Assembly: GCA_013349295.1 (NCBI GenBank)
Contig: DUZW01000001.1
Location: forward strand, 1-64,000
DNA length: 64,000 nt
From: Deltaproteobacteria bacterium
GTDB lineage: Bacteria; Desulfobacterota; Desulfobulbia; Desulfobulbales; Desulfurivibrionaceae
Direction of reading: 5' to 3'
Of this stretch, positions 1 to 8,883 are shown one piece after another (the first letter of the stretch is position 1; each line of letters begins with the position of its first letter). The position numbers were made by a program, and so were the translations under genes. The notes below the pieces were generated by a model. The model had not been told where the DNA came from. It saw nothing but the letters and a program-made list of their open reading frames with translations, and did not search any database.

Positions 1-639
1 TGTGCCGGGAACGAGAATTTGCGGTCCCTCCTGCCGTGGGGGGGGGGGGGCCGGCGAAGCCGCAGGCGCCATAACATTGGGCTCCCGAGTCTGCGGGGTC
101 TGAGCCTGTACCCGTTCCTTGGTTTTCTCGTATAACAATTTGGTTATCTTTTGTCCGCCCCGGCTGAAAGTTATTTGTCTCGGCAGAATCTCCGTGACCT
201 TATAGCCGTTCACCGTGTCACCCACGACCACCCGGAGAAACCCCAGCTTCGCCCCACTCGGAGGAGCGCCCGGTTGCCCCCCCAAAGGATAACAGAGCAG
301 GGCCTTGAAATTGTCCCCGGCGATGATGGAACCGCTGTACTGTACCTTATCTATCCCTACATTCCCTGCGTTCTGGGATTGTCCGTCTTTTCCCCCCCCA
401 ACGGCAAGATTCCGCTCGGCATTGAAAATATAGCCCTGATTGAGATCTGGCGGGGCTTCGGGCAACACCGGTTGCAGGCTCACTCTTTTCTCCGACGCCA
501 CGGCCTGAACCTGGGCCTCTTTTTTCCTTGTAACAGCGAGGCTGCTTAAAGGATCATCCCGCCAGACCGTCACCAGCCCCCAGGCCTGGGCCAACAGCAT
601 CAGCATGAGCACAACCGCCATGACTAGCCTGGTCGTCAT
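1..639 (-). CDS. gspC: GspC-like type II secretion protein (C-terminus runs off the window)
   Basis: Manual translation of the reverse strand from ATG at 639 is open to the window edge: MTTRLVMAVVLMLMLLAQAWGLVTVW... one N-terminal TM, then a GYIFNAERNLAV...VQYSGSIIAGD...LRVVVGDTVNGYKVTEILP segment resembling the GspC HR domain. It is adjacent to gspM. Not in the ORF track because it has no stop inside the window. Confidence 0.65.
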   Translation of the reverse strand, partial: MTTRLVMAVVLMLMLLAQAWGLVTVWRDDPLSSLAVTRKKEAQVQAVASEKRVSLQPVLPEAPPDLNQGYIFNAERNLAVGGGKDGQSQNAGNVGIDKVQYSGSIIAGDNFKALLCYPLGGQPGAPPSGAKLGFLRVVVGDTVNGYKVTEILPRQITFSRGGQKITKLLYEKTKERVQAQTPQTREPNVMAPAASPAPPPPRQEGPQILVPGT

Positions 640-1214
640 ATCGCCTTGTCACCCTCCTTGCCGATCTTGTAATACCCGCGGACATCCAGGGAAATCTTCA
701 GCTCTCCGGGCCTGAATGGCCTGACGGTAAGACCTTCTATCCTAAAAAATTGTTTGCTGGCGTAGCGGCTGTGCAGAAATTTACCAAGGTCATTGAGCGC
801 ACCGGACATCCGAATCTTGATGGCGATCTCCCCGTGCTCCTTGCCGTCTCTCCCTTCGCCTCGCCGCTGGGGCTGGATGAATTCCGGCTCAAGCCCGGCG
901 TTGCTGACCTCCGATTGCAGCATGATCTGCATGGCCGAGGCGATCTTTTCTTCATTTTCGCCTTGAAAGAGGAAGGATTCAAGCTGTTCCTGCCGGCGGG
1001 CCAGGAGGGCCACCCGATCGTTTATTTCCGGTAACCGCTGCACAGCCTCGCGATATTGCGCCAGCATGGCCATGCGGTCCGCTAATTCCGCCTCGCGGGC
1101 ATCGAGATAACTCAAACCCCAGCGGCCAAGATTGGCAATCAGCAGAACAATGGCCACCCCTGCCAGGAGATGACGCCGGTCAAATCGCTGGATGAACTCC
1201 ATGATCTGGTTCAC
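636..1214 (-). CDS. gspM: GspM-like type II secretion protein (PilO-like fold)
   Basis: Single N-terminal TM plus coiled coil (ALLARRQEQLESFLFQGENEEKIASAMQIMLQSEVSNAGLE); lies between gspL and gspC. Confidence 0.75.
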   Translation of the reverse strand: MNQIMEFIQRFDRRHLLAGVAIVLLIANLGRWGLSYLDAREAELADRMAMLAQYREAVQRLPEINDRVALLARRQEQLESFLFQGENEEKIASAMQIMLQSEVSNAGLEPEFIQPQRRGEGRDGKEHGEIAIKIRMSGALNDLGKFLHSRYASKQFFRIEGLTVRPFRPGELKISLDVRGYYKIGKEGDKAI

Positions 1215-2353
1215 GGCAGATTGATCTCCATCTGAAAATAATTTTTGTTATTGCGGCGGCTGGTGGATTTGAGACTCACCTCGCCGAGCCCCTGCAGGCT
1301 GGTGGACATCTCGCCCATGTCGTCCGCATACCCATCGAGATAAAGAATAGCCGCCTCTTTCTTTTCCATCCGAAGCTGATCAAGATAGGCTGAAGGCGGG
1401 AGTTTGTCGGTCAAGCCAGTCAAGACGGCAAGAAGGTCGGGATTTCTGCCGATCTCCTCCAGCCTGGCAATTTCTTTTCGGATCCGGTCCTCCTTGCTGC
1501 CCAGGGCGTTGACCTTTTTCATCTCCGGCTGCAGCCGGGCGATCTCCGCCTCAACCCGGCTGCTGGTCGCCTGGAAACGGTATTCCTTTATACCCACCAG
1601 CAAAAACAAGGAAAGCACGTTGAGTATCGCCAAACCGGCAACAACGAATTTGAAATAATCAGGCCGTCGGTAGGATGCGGGCAACAGATTAAAGGCCTTG
1701 CCGAGGGGGGCGTCGGCCAGCAGGCTCTCAGCCTCCGCAAAACCGTCACTCTCCAAAGCCTTCGGGCAATACACCGTATCACAGCCGCTCAACTCCCTGG
1801 CCTCCTTGACGGTGGGTGAGGACGGACAGAGCAGACGCCGGCTCAGCCGACCATTGACAAAAGTCAGGAGGGTGTTCATTCTGCCGGGCAGCAGCAGAGC
1901 CCATTTTTTCTTGCCCTGCCTACGGTTCAGATACCGCTGGCTCAAAGGGAACAGACCGGCCAGGCTGTGGCCGCTTTCCGCCAGCTCCTGCAAATGGGGG
2001 GTGATGAACTCTTCCGGCACGGCGTAAAGGGTGACAGCCGTTTCCTTCTTCCTCCGCTCCGTCACATAGCTGAAAAAACAGGCGTTGTTCGGAAAAGGCA
2101 GAAGCATCTCCAGCTGATAACCGATGGCCTGTTTGATGCCGGAACCCTTGACCGGCAGGCTGAACTGTTTGCAGAAAAGCAGCTCTTCGGCAACATACAC
2201 GGTTACAGCTGGACCAGCTTTCTGGTGAGGGACCAGGCCTACCCTGGCCAGCATGCGGGCGATCACGGCCTCGACCGGATGCGGTTTCGCAACCGGACCT
2301 CCCTCCAGACGAATGGCGCCACGGTCCGTGATGATCACCTCCGCTCCCCTCAT
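1211..2353 (-). CDS. gspL: GspL-like type II secretion protein
   Basis: 380 aa; N-terminal PilM-like cytoplasmic part and C-terminal PilN-like TM/periplasmic part; position between gspK and gspM. Confidence 0.75.
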   Translation of the reverse strand: MRGAEVIITDRGAIRLEGGPVAKPHPVEAVIARMLARVGLVPHQKAGPAVTVYVAEELLFCKQFSLPVKGSGIKQAIGYQLEMLLPFPNNACFFSYVTERRKKETAVTLYAVPEEFITPHLQELAESGHSLAGLFPLSQRYLNRRQGKKKWALLLPGRMNTLLTFVNGRLSRRLLCPSSPTVKEARELSGCDTVYCPKALESDGFAEAESLLADAPLGKAFNLLPASYRRPDYFKFVVAGLAILNVLSLFLLVGIKEYRFQATSSRVEAEIARLQPEMKKVNALGSKEDRIRKEIARLEEIGRNPDLLAVLTGLTDKLPPSAYLDQLRMEKKEAAILYLDGYADDMGEMSTSLQGLGEVSLKSTSRRNNKNYFQMEINLP

Positions 2354-3306
2354 GAGTAACGCTCCTGCCAGGAAAGAATCTGATACCCGTTGGCAAGAAT
2401 CCGAACCAAGGCATTGACGGTCAGACCGGGCCCGACCTTATTTTCCGCGCCACCCGGCACTCCGGCCTGACCGGTGGCGGTGATGGTGTAGAAGAGGCTT
2501 GCCGCCCCTTCCTCATAGCGAAGAAACGGCGCAAGCTCGGCAAACCGCCCCTCCCCGAGAATCCGCCGGACCATGGCGGCATTGAGGGTTGCCTGAAGTT
2601 GTCGAGCCTCATGGTAAGCCTGCCGTCGGGCCTCATCGCCTTCCACGATAAAATCGAGCATGGCCGGGGTAAGACTGTTGATATTGATCCCTTTTTCATG
2701 GTTATGGACGGTAAAGACCTCCTCCGCCTGAAAGTTACCGGCCAGGAGGTCAGTGCCCCGGAGGAGAAAAAACTCGGCCGGATCTTCGATTCTGCCGTTT
2801 CTGGGGATGTAGGGTTCGGGCAGATGCATGTAGTATTCCTGCTCAGCGCCGTTGAAGCGCAGCAAATTATCCGGATCGCGCCAGTCAAGCAGCGAGTCAA
2901 TGACAACACCTGCCTGCTCCATGGTCAATTTCCGGTGTCGCAGAAAAAGTTCAAGCAGTCTCGGGTCGGCAACATTGAGGTCGATCTTCCCGGACTCGTT
3001 GGCCGCATAATACCGGACCAGACCACCCTTCAGGGAGTGCGTGTACTCCCGCCCGGCCACCAGTCGTCCGTATTCGTCTTCCGCCTCCAGGTCGACGGGC
3101 CTGTCCATGATCCGAAAAAGCGCGAGATTGATGCCGGCTTCCGCCAGGATTGCTGCCCGGTCGCGATCCTTGGCATTGGCGGCTATCCGTTGTTCCGTGC
3201 GGACATCCAGGCTGAGCTGCGAGGCGAGAAAACTGGCCAGCAGCAGCACCAGGATGACAACCAGGAGGGCAAAGCCCTTATTATTGTCGGCAAGCCGTTG
3301 CAACAA
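2350..3306 (-). CDS. gspK: Type II secretion minor pseudopilin GspK
   Basis: GFALLVVILVLLLASFLASQLSLDVRTEQRIAANAKDRDRAAILAEAGINLALF... plus helix-hairpin region. Confidence 0.85.
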   Translation of the reverse strand: MLQRLADNNKGFALLVVILVLLLASFLASQLSLDVRTEQRIAANAKDRDRAAILAEAGINLALFRIMDRPVDLEAEDEYGRLVAGREYTHSLKGGLVRYYAANESGKIDLNVADPRLLELFLRHRKLTMEQAGVVIDSLLDWRDPDNLLRFNGAEQEYYMHLPEPYIPRNGRIEDPAEFFLLRGTDLLAGNFQAEEVFTVHNHEKGININSLTPAMLDFIVEGDEARRQAYHEARQLQATLNAAMVRRILGEGRFAELAPFLRYEEGAASLFYTITATGQAGVPGGAENKVGPGLTVNALVRILANGYQILSWQERYS

Positions 3307-3441
3307 AATAATGTCGTCCCCTGAATGACAAAAGCGGCAGAAAGCGCCGTAACGAACCGACCGGAATGACAGAGATTTTTTCGTAACGGCTCCCCGTCTT
3401 CTCGCTCAACAGGCGACATTGGCTAATCGATACCATAGCCT

Positions 3442-3759
3442 TCAACGCTTTTCAAGCCTCACGGTTTCCAACTGACCGTCTTTACTGCTAATTTTTTTCA
3501 AGACGAATTTCTGCCCCAGGACCAGCACCGCACCTCCAAGATCCCCCCCCCGGAGTTGCTGCTCAAAGTCCATGGATTCGCGCAGATCCGAGGCCCGGCC
3601 CTTTTCCAGTCGGAAGATATTGGCGCCGGACTGGGAAAAATTCTGTAAAACCGCGACATAGGCCAGACTGAGAATAAGTACGGCAACAAGTACTTCCAGC
3701 AGGGTAAACCCTTGTTGCCGGCAAGAGTTATCACAAATCACGGGGTTCACCTTCCGCAC
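3442..3759 (-). CDS. gspI: Type II secretion pseudopilin GspI
   Basis: Prepilin motif QQGFTLLEVLVAVLILSLAYVAV; operon position. Confidence 0.8.
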   Translation of the reverse strand: MRKVNPVICDNSCRQQGFTLLEVLVAVLILSLAYVAVLQNFSQSGANIFRLEKGRASDLRESMDFEQQLRGGDLGGAVLVLGQKFVLKKISSKDGQLETVRLEKR

Positions 3760-3762
3760 CCC

Positions 3763-4380
3763 CTATTGAGCCGTGCCCGATAAAATTGGTGTCACGCCAG
3801 GCGGCAGACTTTTGGGAAAAAAAGCAAACCCTTCCCCGCCCAGGGTTATGATCACCCTGCTTTTTTCCGGCTCGTAGGCCAACGCCACTGGCCGGTCCGC
3901 GGCATACATTTTCTCCATTTCCTTAAAATCCGGCAGATATTTCTCTCCATACTCCGCATTAAAATAATCTAATTTTTCCAGGTAATAAAGGGTCTGTTCG
4001 GCTTCGTTGACCCTGTAAACCGCAAGCACGGTGCCTGCGGTCCTGTGCAGCAGAGGCTGGTGGGTAACGATGCGCAGCACGCCGTCCCCCCCCGATATTT
4101 TCACCCTGCCTAACCGCAGGTCGTACCACGCCCCGTTCACCTGTCGCCGCAAAAGGCTCAACAAATTTTTTTCCCTGGCCAGCCTTTCCAGGTGTTTCCC
4201 TCCCCTGGCGCTGAAATTGATCCCCACGTTGAGCACGGAATAGATCATGGTGCTGACCATCCCCAAAAGTACCACGGCAATGAGCAATTCCAAAAGGGTT
4301 ATCCCCTGCTGACCGCGATGCGCTCTACCGAACCGGCTATTTTCCTGTGGCGCCGACCCAACCCGTATTTCGCCTCTCAT
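3763..4380 (-). CDS. gspJ: Type II secretion pseudopilin GspJ
   Basis: Prepilin motif QQGITLLELLIAVVLLGMVSTMIYSVL; operon position. Confidence 0.8.
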   Translation of the reverse strand: MRGEIRVGSAPQENSRFGRAHRGQQGITLLELLIAVVLLGMVSTMIYSVLNVGINFSARGGKHLERLAREKNLLSLLRRQVNGAWYDLRLGRVKISGGDGVLRIVTHQPLLHRTAGTVLAVYRVNEAEQTLYYLEKLDYFNAEYGEKYLPDFKEMEKMYAADRPVALAYEPEKSRVIITLGGEGFAFFPKSLPPGVTPILSGTAQ

Positions 4381-4922
4381 TGTCGCACCGGGATGCCGGT
4401 GAGCGGATCAATCAGGAACTCCTGGGAGCGGTGACCGCTCCGGGACACCAACCTTCCCGGCGTCGCCAGCCCGTCCGGATAAAAAACCAGGGTTTCCGGC
4501 CTGAGCTCAAACAACATACCCTCCGGCAAATCAATCTCTTTTTTTTCCTCCACCGCCCCGCTAAAATAGAGAAGTTGGGCTTGCCGGTCAAAATGCATCT
4601 CCACCGGCCGCCCCTTGCCCACTGCCATAAGCCGGGCATAACGGGTACCGGCGACCAGCGCCGCCGTCTGCCTGCGAAAACTCAACCTGTCGAGAAACCG
4701 AGCGGTGGCCGGGGCCACCATCCCGGCCATGATGCCGAGCACGGCAAGAACCATGATCAATTCTAGAAGTGAAAAACCACGTCGGCACCCTCGGAAGAGT
4801 AACCGTTCAGCAATCCCCCGGATGCGCGTGTCAATCGTCGACAGAAGTGTCCTACAAAGAGGCCTGCCCGCCATATCAGACCGATGACAAAGCAGATGCG
4901 AGACTGCTGGACGCTTAGGCAT
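4377..4922 (-). CDS. gspH: Type II secretion pseudopilin GspH with an atypically long leader
   Basis: RRGFSLLELIMVLAVLGIMAGMVAPATARFLDRLS; ATG at 4922 is 3 nt after the gspF stop; ~48 residues precede the G^F cleavage motif. Confidence 0.75.
   Translation of the reverse strand: MPKRPAVSHLLCHRSDMAGRPLCRTLLSTIDTRIRGIAERLLFRGCRRGFSLLELIMVLAVLGIMAGMVAPATARFLDRLSFRRQTAALVAGTRYARLMAVGKGRPVEMHFDRQAQLLYFSGAVEEKKEIDLPEGMLFELRPETLVFYPDGLATPGRLVSRSGHRSQEFLIDPLTGIPVRQ
4799..4918 (+). repeat. Palindromic element, family 1, copy F, embedded in the 5' end of gspH
   Basis: GTAACCGTTCAGCAATCCCCCGGATGCGCG...AAAGAGGCCTGC...CCGATGACAAAGCAGATGCGAGACTGCTGGACGCTTAG. Confidence 0.7.
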
Positions 4923-4925
4923 GGG

Positions 4926-6140
4926 TCAGCCCACGATATCGTTGATGCTCAGGATAACCGAAAGCATGGAGATCACCACGTAGCCTGCAACCACGGCGAT
5001 GAGCAGGATGAAGATCGGCTCCACCATGGCGGTCAGCCGCTTAATCCGCTCCTTGAGCTCCTTTTCAAAATGGTCGGCGATCCGGCCGCACATCTCGCCC
5101 ACCCTTCCCGACTCCTCCCCGATGGAGAGCAGTTCGGTGGCAAGTTCAGGAAAGAGCTTTTCCGCACTCAAGCGCTCGCCGATACGGCGGCCTTCCTGGA
5201 GAGCACGGGTGGCCTGATTGAGCAGGCGACGGTATTCCGCGTTCACCGCCACGCCGCTGCCGATCTTGAGGGCCGCAGCCAAATGGACACCGTTATTGAC
5301 CAGCACCTCGATGGTACGAAAAATCCGGGTGGTCTCCAGGTTCCGGACAAAAGAGGCCAACACTGGAATTCGCAAAACCCAGCGATCCATCCGCCTTTTA
5401 CCGTCCGCACTTTTTAAATAGCGCCATGCCGCAAGCGGCGGCCCCGCCAGCAACAGCAAAGTCAACAGGGGATGTCTGCCGATCCACTTGGCCGTGGCCA
5501 TGAGCATCACAACATGGGTAGGCAATTGCTGACCCATGCCCTCGAAAAGAATCTCAAACCTCGGCAGGATGGTGGTCAACAGGATGATGATCGCGAGAAA
5601 ACCCACACCCAGAAGAAAAAGCGGATAGATGGAAGCGGAAATCACGTACTGCTTGAGTTCCTGAAAGGCCGCCTGATACCCGGCAATCTTCATCAGCATG
5701 GCGGGCAGGATCCCACCCTCTTCCCCAGCCCGGACGATATTGAGGTACATGGGTGAAAAATGCGGATAATCGGACAGGGCCTGGGAAAAGGATTTACCTT
5801 CCTTGATTTTTTGTTCCAGATCGCCGACAAACCGCCGAAAAAGGGGCTTATGGCTGTGCCGTTTCATCACCCGCAGCGCCTGATCCAGGGCCAACCCGCT
5901 TTTGAGCAGCAGGCCGATCTGGTTGGTGAAAAACTCGATATCCGCACGATTCAGCCTTTCCGGCCGGAAGCGGATCCGCAAATCAAAGCCCTGCCCCAGG
6001 CCTCCCTGGCGGCGGATGTTCAGGGGCCGCAACCCCTGTTGCATCAAGCGCTTAGCCGCGCTTTCCCGATCGAGGGCCTCAAGGACTCCGTCCTGCGCCT
6101 GATTGTCGGCGTCCAGTGCCGTATATTTAAATTGCCCCAT
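4926..6140 (-). CDS. gspF: Type II secretion inner-membrane protein GspF
   Basis: MGQFKYTALDADNQAQDGVLEALDRESA...; GspF family, start taken at MGQFKY; overlaps the gspE stop by 14 bp. Confidence 0.9.
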   Translation of the reverse strand: MGQFKYTALDADNQAQDGVLEALDRESAAKRLMQQGLRPLNIRRQGGLGQGFDLRIRFRPERLNRADIEFFTNQIGLLLKSGLALDQALRVMKRHSHKPLFRRFVGDLEQKIKEGKSFSQALSDYPHFSPMYLNIVRAGEEGGILPAMLMKIAGYQAAFQELKQYVISASIYPLFLLGVGFLAIIILLTTILPRFEILFEGMGQQLPTHVVMLMATAKWIGRHPLLTLLLLAGPPLAAWRYLKSADGKRRMDRWVLRIPVLASFVRNLETTRIFRTIEVLVNNGVHLAAALKIGSGVAVNAEYRRLLNQATRALQEGRRIGERLSAEKLFPELATELLSIGEESGRVGEMCGRIADHFEKELKERIKRLTAMVEPIFILLIAVVAGYVVISMLSVILSINDIVG

Positions 6141-7803
6141 TTTCGGTTCCCCTACAGACTCTGACCACCTCACTGAAGGTGGTCAGCCCCTGCCGGACCT
6201 TGATCAAACCGTCGGCGAACATGGATTGGAACCCTTGTTCCTCGGCAATCGTTCTCAGGTCCATCAGGTCCAACCCCTTGGAAATCCCTCGGTTGATGGC
6301 CTCGTCGATGACCAGCAACTCATAAAGACCGATTCGACCGATGTAACCAGTGCCGGAACAATGGGAACATCCCCTCCCTTCGAAAATGGGGAAATCATCG
6401 CCCGTCGGCTGGTAGCCGAACTCGCTGAGCAGCCCCTGCTCCACCTTGCAATGCGGGCAGATGCAGCGCACCAGCCGTTGGGCGAGGACGCCGCGCAGGG
6501 AAGAGGAAATGAGAAAACGCTCCACTCCCAGATCGATCATCCGTACCACTGCGGAGATGGCGTCGTTGGTGTGGAGGGTGGAAAAAACCAGATGGCCGGT
6601 GAGCGAGGACTGCACCGCGATTTCCGCCGTTTCCAGATCGCGGATTTCGCCGATCATGATTACATCGGGGTCTTGGCGGACAATGGAGCGAAGACCGGAG
6701 GCAAAGGTCAGGCCGATCTCCGAACGGACCTGAATCTGGTTGATGCCGTGCAGCTGGTACTCCACCGGATCTTCCACGGTGATGATCTTGTTGCTGCCGG
6801 TGTTGATCTGGTTGAGCGCGCAATAGAGGGTCGTGGTCTTGCCGCTGCCGGTGGGGCCGGTAACCAGGATGATGCCGTCCGGCATCGCGATGAGCCTGCG
6901 AAACTCCTCCTCGATCCGGCTGTCCATCCCCAGCCGGGCCAACTCCAGGATGATGGAGGCCTTTTCCAGGATACGGATTACCACGCCCTCGCCGAAGATG
7001 GTAGGCAGGGTGGAAACCCGCAGATCGATCTCCCGACCCGAGACCCGCATGGCGATCTTGCCGTCTTGGGGCAGCCTCCGTTCGGCAATATCGAGCCCGG
7101 CCAGGAGCTTGGTCCGGGAGATAATCGCAGGCTGCATGGCGTGGGGGGGGATTTCGTAATCATGGAGGATGCCGTCGATGCGCAGCCGAATCCGCAGGCC
7201 GTCGGCAAATGGCTCCATGTGGATATCGCTGGCCCGGCGGCTGACCGCCGTATCGATCAGGTTGTTGACATATTTGATGACCGGCGCCTCCGAGGCCATG
7301 TCCTTGAGCTTGTCGATATCCGCCTCGTCAATGAGCATGGCCGCGGCCTCGTTCTCCTGCTGTCCAAGCTGATACCGCGCACGGATCAGCTGCTTGAGCT
7401 GAGCCTCGCCGATAACCTGGATGGCAAAGGACGAAGCCAGGATAATCCCGGCGGAGGCAAGAATATCGCTGTCCAATGGATCGCTGGTCAGAAGGAAGGA
7501 GTCGGAGTCTCCCCGGCGGAAAAGGAGAAAAGGATGATCTTTAAGAAAAAACTGGGAGATGGGCGGAGTGAGAAACTCGTCCTCGTCCTGCGGAGCATAG
7601 ACGCTCAGACCGAGCTGCTGGGCCAGGGCCGCAGCAAGGTCTTCCTCGCTGATATATCCGAGGGAGAGCAGGATTTCCCCAAGCCGGCGGGAAACGGTTT
7701 CCTGATGGGCCAGGGCCCTGTCCAGCTGAGCGGATTGCAGCCTGCCGTTATTGACCAGCAGCGAACCGATCTTTTCTTTTTTACGAAAGAAGGCGGATTG
7801 CAT
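6127..7803 (-). CDS. gspE: Type II secretion ATPase GspE
   Basis: Walker A GPTGSGKTTTLY, CxxC zinc motifs CICPHCK / CSHCSGTGYIGR, GEIRDLETAEIAVQSSLTGH. Confidence 0.93.
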   Translation of the reverse strand: MQSAFFRKKEKIGSLLVNNGRLQSAQLDRALAHQETVSRRLGEILLSLGYISEEDLAAALAQQLGLSVYAPQDEDEFLTPPISQFFLKDHPFLLFRRGDSDSFLLTSDPLDSDILASAGIILASSFAIQVIGEAQLKQLIRARYQLGQQENEAAAMLIDEADIDKLKDMASEAPVIKYVNNLIDTAVSRRASDIHMEPFADGLRIRLRIDGILHDYEIPPHAMQPAIISRTKLLAGLDIAERRLPQDGKIAMRVSGREIDLRVSTLPTIFGEGVVIRILEKASIILELARLGMDSRIEEEFRRLIAMPDGIILVTGPTGSGKTTTLYCALNQINTGSNKIITVEDPVEYQLHGINQIQVRSEIGLTFASGLRSIVRQDPDVIMIGEIRDLETAEIAVQSSLTGHLVFSTLHTNDAISAVVRMIDLGVERFLISSSLRGVLAQRLVRCICPHCKVEQGLLSEFGYQPTGDDFPIFEGRGCSHCSGTGYIGRIGLYELLVIDEAINRGISKGLDLMDLRTIAEEQGFQSMFADGLIKVRQGLTTFSEVVRVCRGTENGAI

Positions 7804-7833
7804 AAGGGAAGCTGCGGCCTCTGCCGGGAAAGG

Positions 7834-8256
7834 CTATTCCCAGCTGCCAATATCGGCGTTTTCTTTTTCCCCGCCGGGCTGTTTGTCCTGCCCGTAGGAA
7901 TAAATGTCCACCTCGCCATGCGCTCCGGGATTGCGGTACTGATAGGAATTTCCCCAAGGATCGTTGGGCACGGCCTTTTTCAGATAGGCGCCGTCCCATT
8001 TCTCCACTCCCGGATCGGTTACCAGGGCGGTCAATCCTTCCTGCTGGGTCGGATAGCGGCCCACATCAAGACGGAAGGCTTCCATGGCCGCCATAAGCAT
8101 CTCGATCTGGGTCTTGGCCGTCTTCTGCTGGGCCTTGCCCAATTTACCGAAGAGCTTGGGCCCGACCAGAGAGGCGATCAGCCCGAGAATAACCATGACG
8201 ATCAACAGCTCCATCAGGGAAAAGCCGCGCTGGTTTTTAAGAGTTCGGTGTTTCAT
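7834..8256 (-). CDS. gspG: Type II secretion major pseudopilin GspG
   Basis: MKHRTLKNQRGFSLMELLIVMVILGLIASLVGPKLFGKLGKAQQKTAKTQIEMLMAAMEAFRLDVGRYPT; start taken at 8256. Confidence 0.93.
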   Translation of the reverse strand: MKHRTLKNQRGFSLMELLIVMVILGLIASLVGPKLFGKLGKAQQKTAKTQIEMLMAAMEAFRLDVGRYPTQQEGLTALVTDPGVEKWDGAYLKKAVPNDPWGNSYQYRNPGAHGEVDIYSYGQDKQPGGEKENADIGSWE

Positions 8257-8305
8257 GGGCTTAATTTCTCTCGGGCGCTGTCCTTGAGACCAGCGCAGAA
8301 GATGG

Positions 8306-8710
8306 TTAGAATATCCGACTGAAGCTAAACGGTGCACCTGGAGCCATGTCGCAGGTATGACCGCCCACCGGGGTGGCTGAACCAACGGTACCTGAAAGCG
8401 TGGAATCACTTTGCAGATTGAGCTGCAAGACATATTGGCAATCCGAGGCATGTTGCGTTATAGTTGCTGTGTTGCCATCAATGTCACCAACCCCAGCTAT
8501 CCAAGAATTCCCCTCAATTGCACCAGGAGGAATAACCGTACCAAAGTTATCCAGTTCAAGGAATAACAGCACCCCGTTGCGCTCAACTGTGGCGAAATAT
8601 GTTTCGCCATCGCTCCATGCTCCGTTCCAGTCGCTGGCAAGCGTGGACTGCGCAACACCACAACAAGACAAAACCAAAGCCAGTGCCAACACAATTCGCT
8701 TCTTCATCAT
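8306..8710 (-). CDS. Small secreted protein of unknown function, immediately upstream of gspG
   Basis: Signal peptide MMKKRIVLALALVLSCCGVAQSTLAS, then ~110 aa beta-rich domain with two cysteines; co-directional with the T2SS operon. Confidence 0.6.
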   Translation of the reverse strand: MMKKRIVLALALVLSCCGVAQSTLASDWNGAWSDGETYFATVERNGVLLFLELDNFGTVIPPGAIEGNSWIAGVGDIDGNTATITQHASDCQYVLQLNLQSDSTLSGTVGSATPVGGHTCDMAPGAPFSFSRIF

Positions 8711-8883
8711 AATGCCTCTTACGCGACTTCTTGAAATTTGCTATCGATCAGCGCCTTAACATCAGGGCCACCACAACATCCTGCCTGAACATGAAGAAAA
8801 ACCTCTCATAACCCCCATTGTGCTTACAATGACGCCAGCAAACATGTCAAGCAAAAATGGGGCTCTGCCGGCTGAGGCGCGCA

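Noticed and set aside
151-549. Plus-strand 132-aa ORF at the left edge
   Set aside because: Opposite to the GspC-like reading frame, which is open, membrane-anchored and fits the operon.
6103-8322. Plus-strand 739-aa ORF
   Set aside because: Antisense shadow of gspE/gspG, which have unmistakable family motifs; no recognisable motif of its own.
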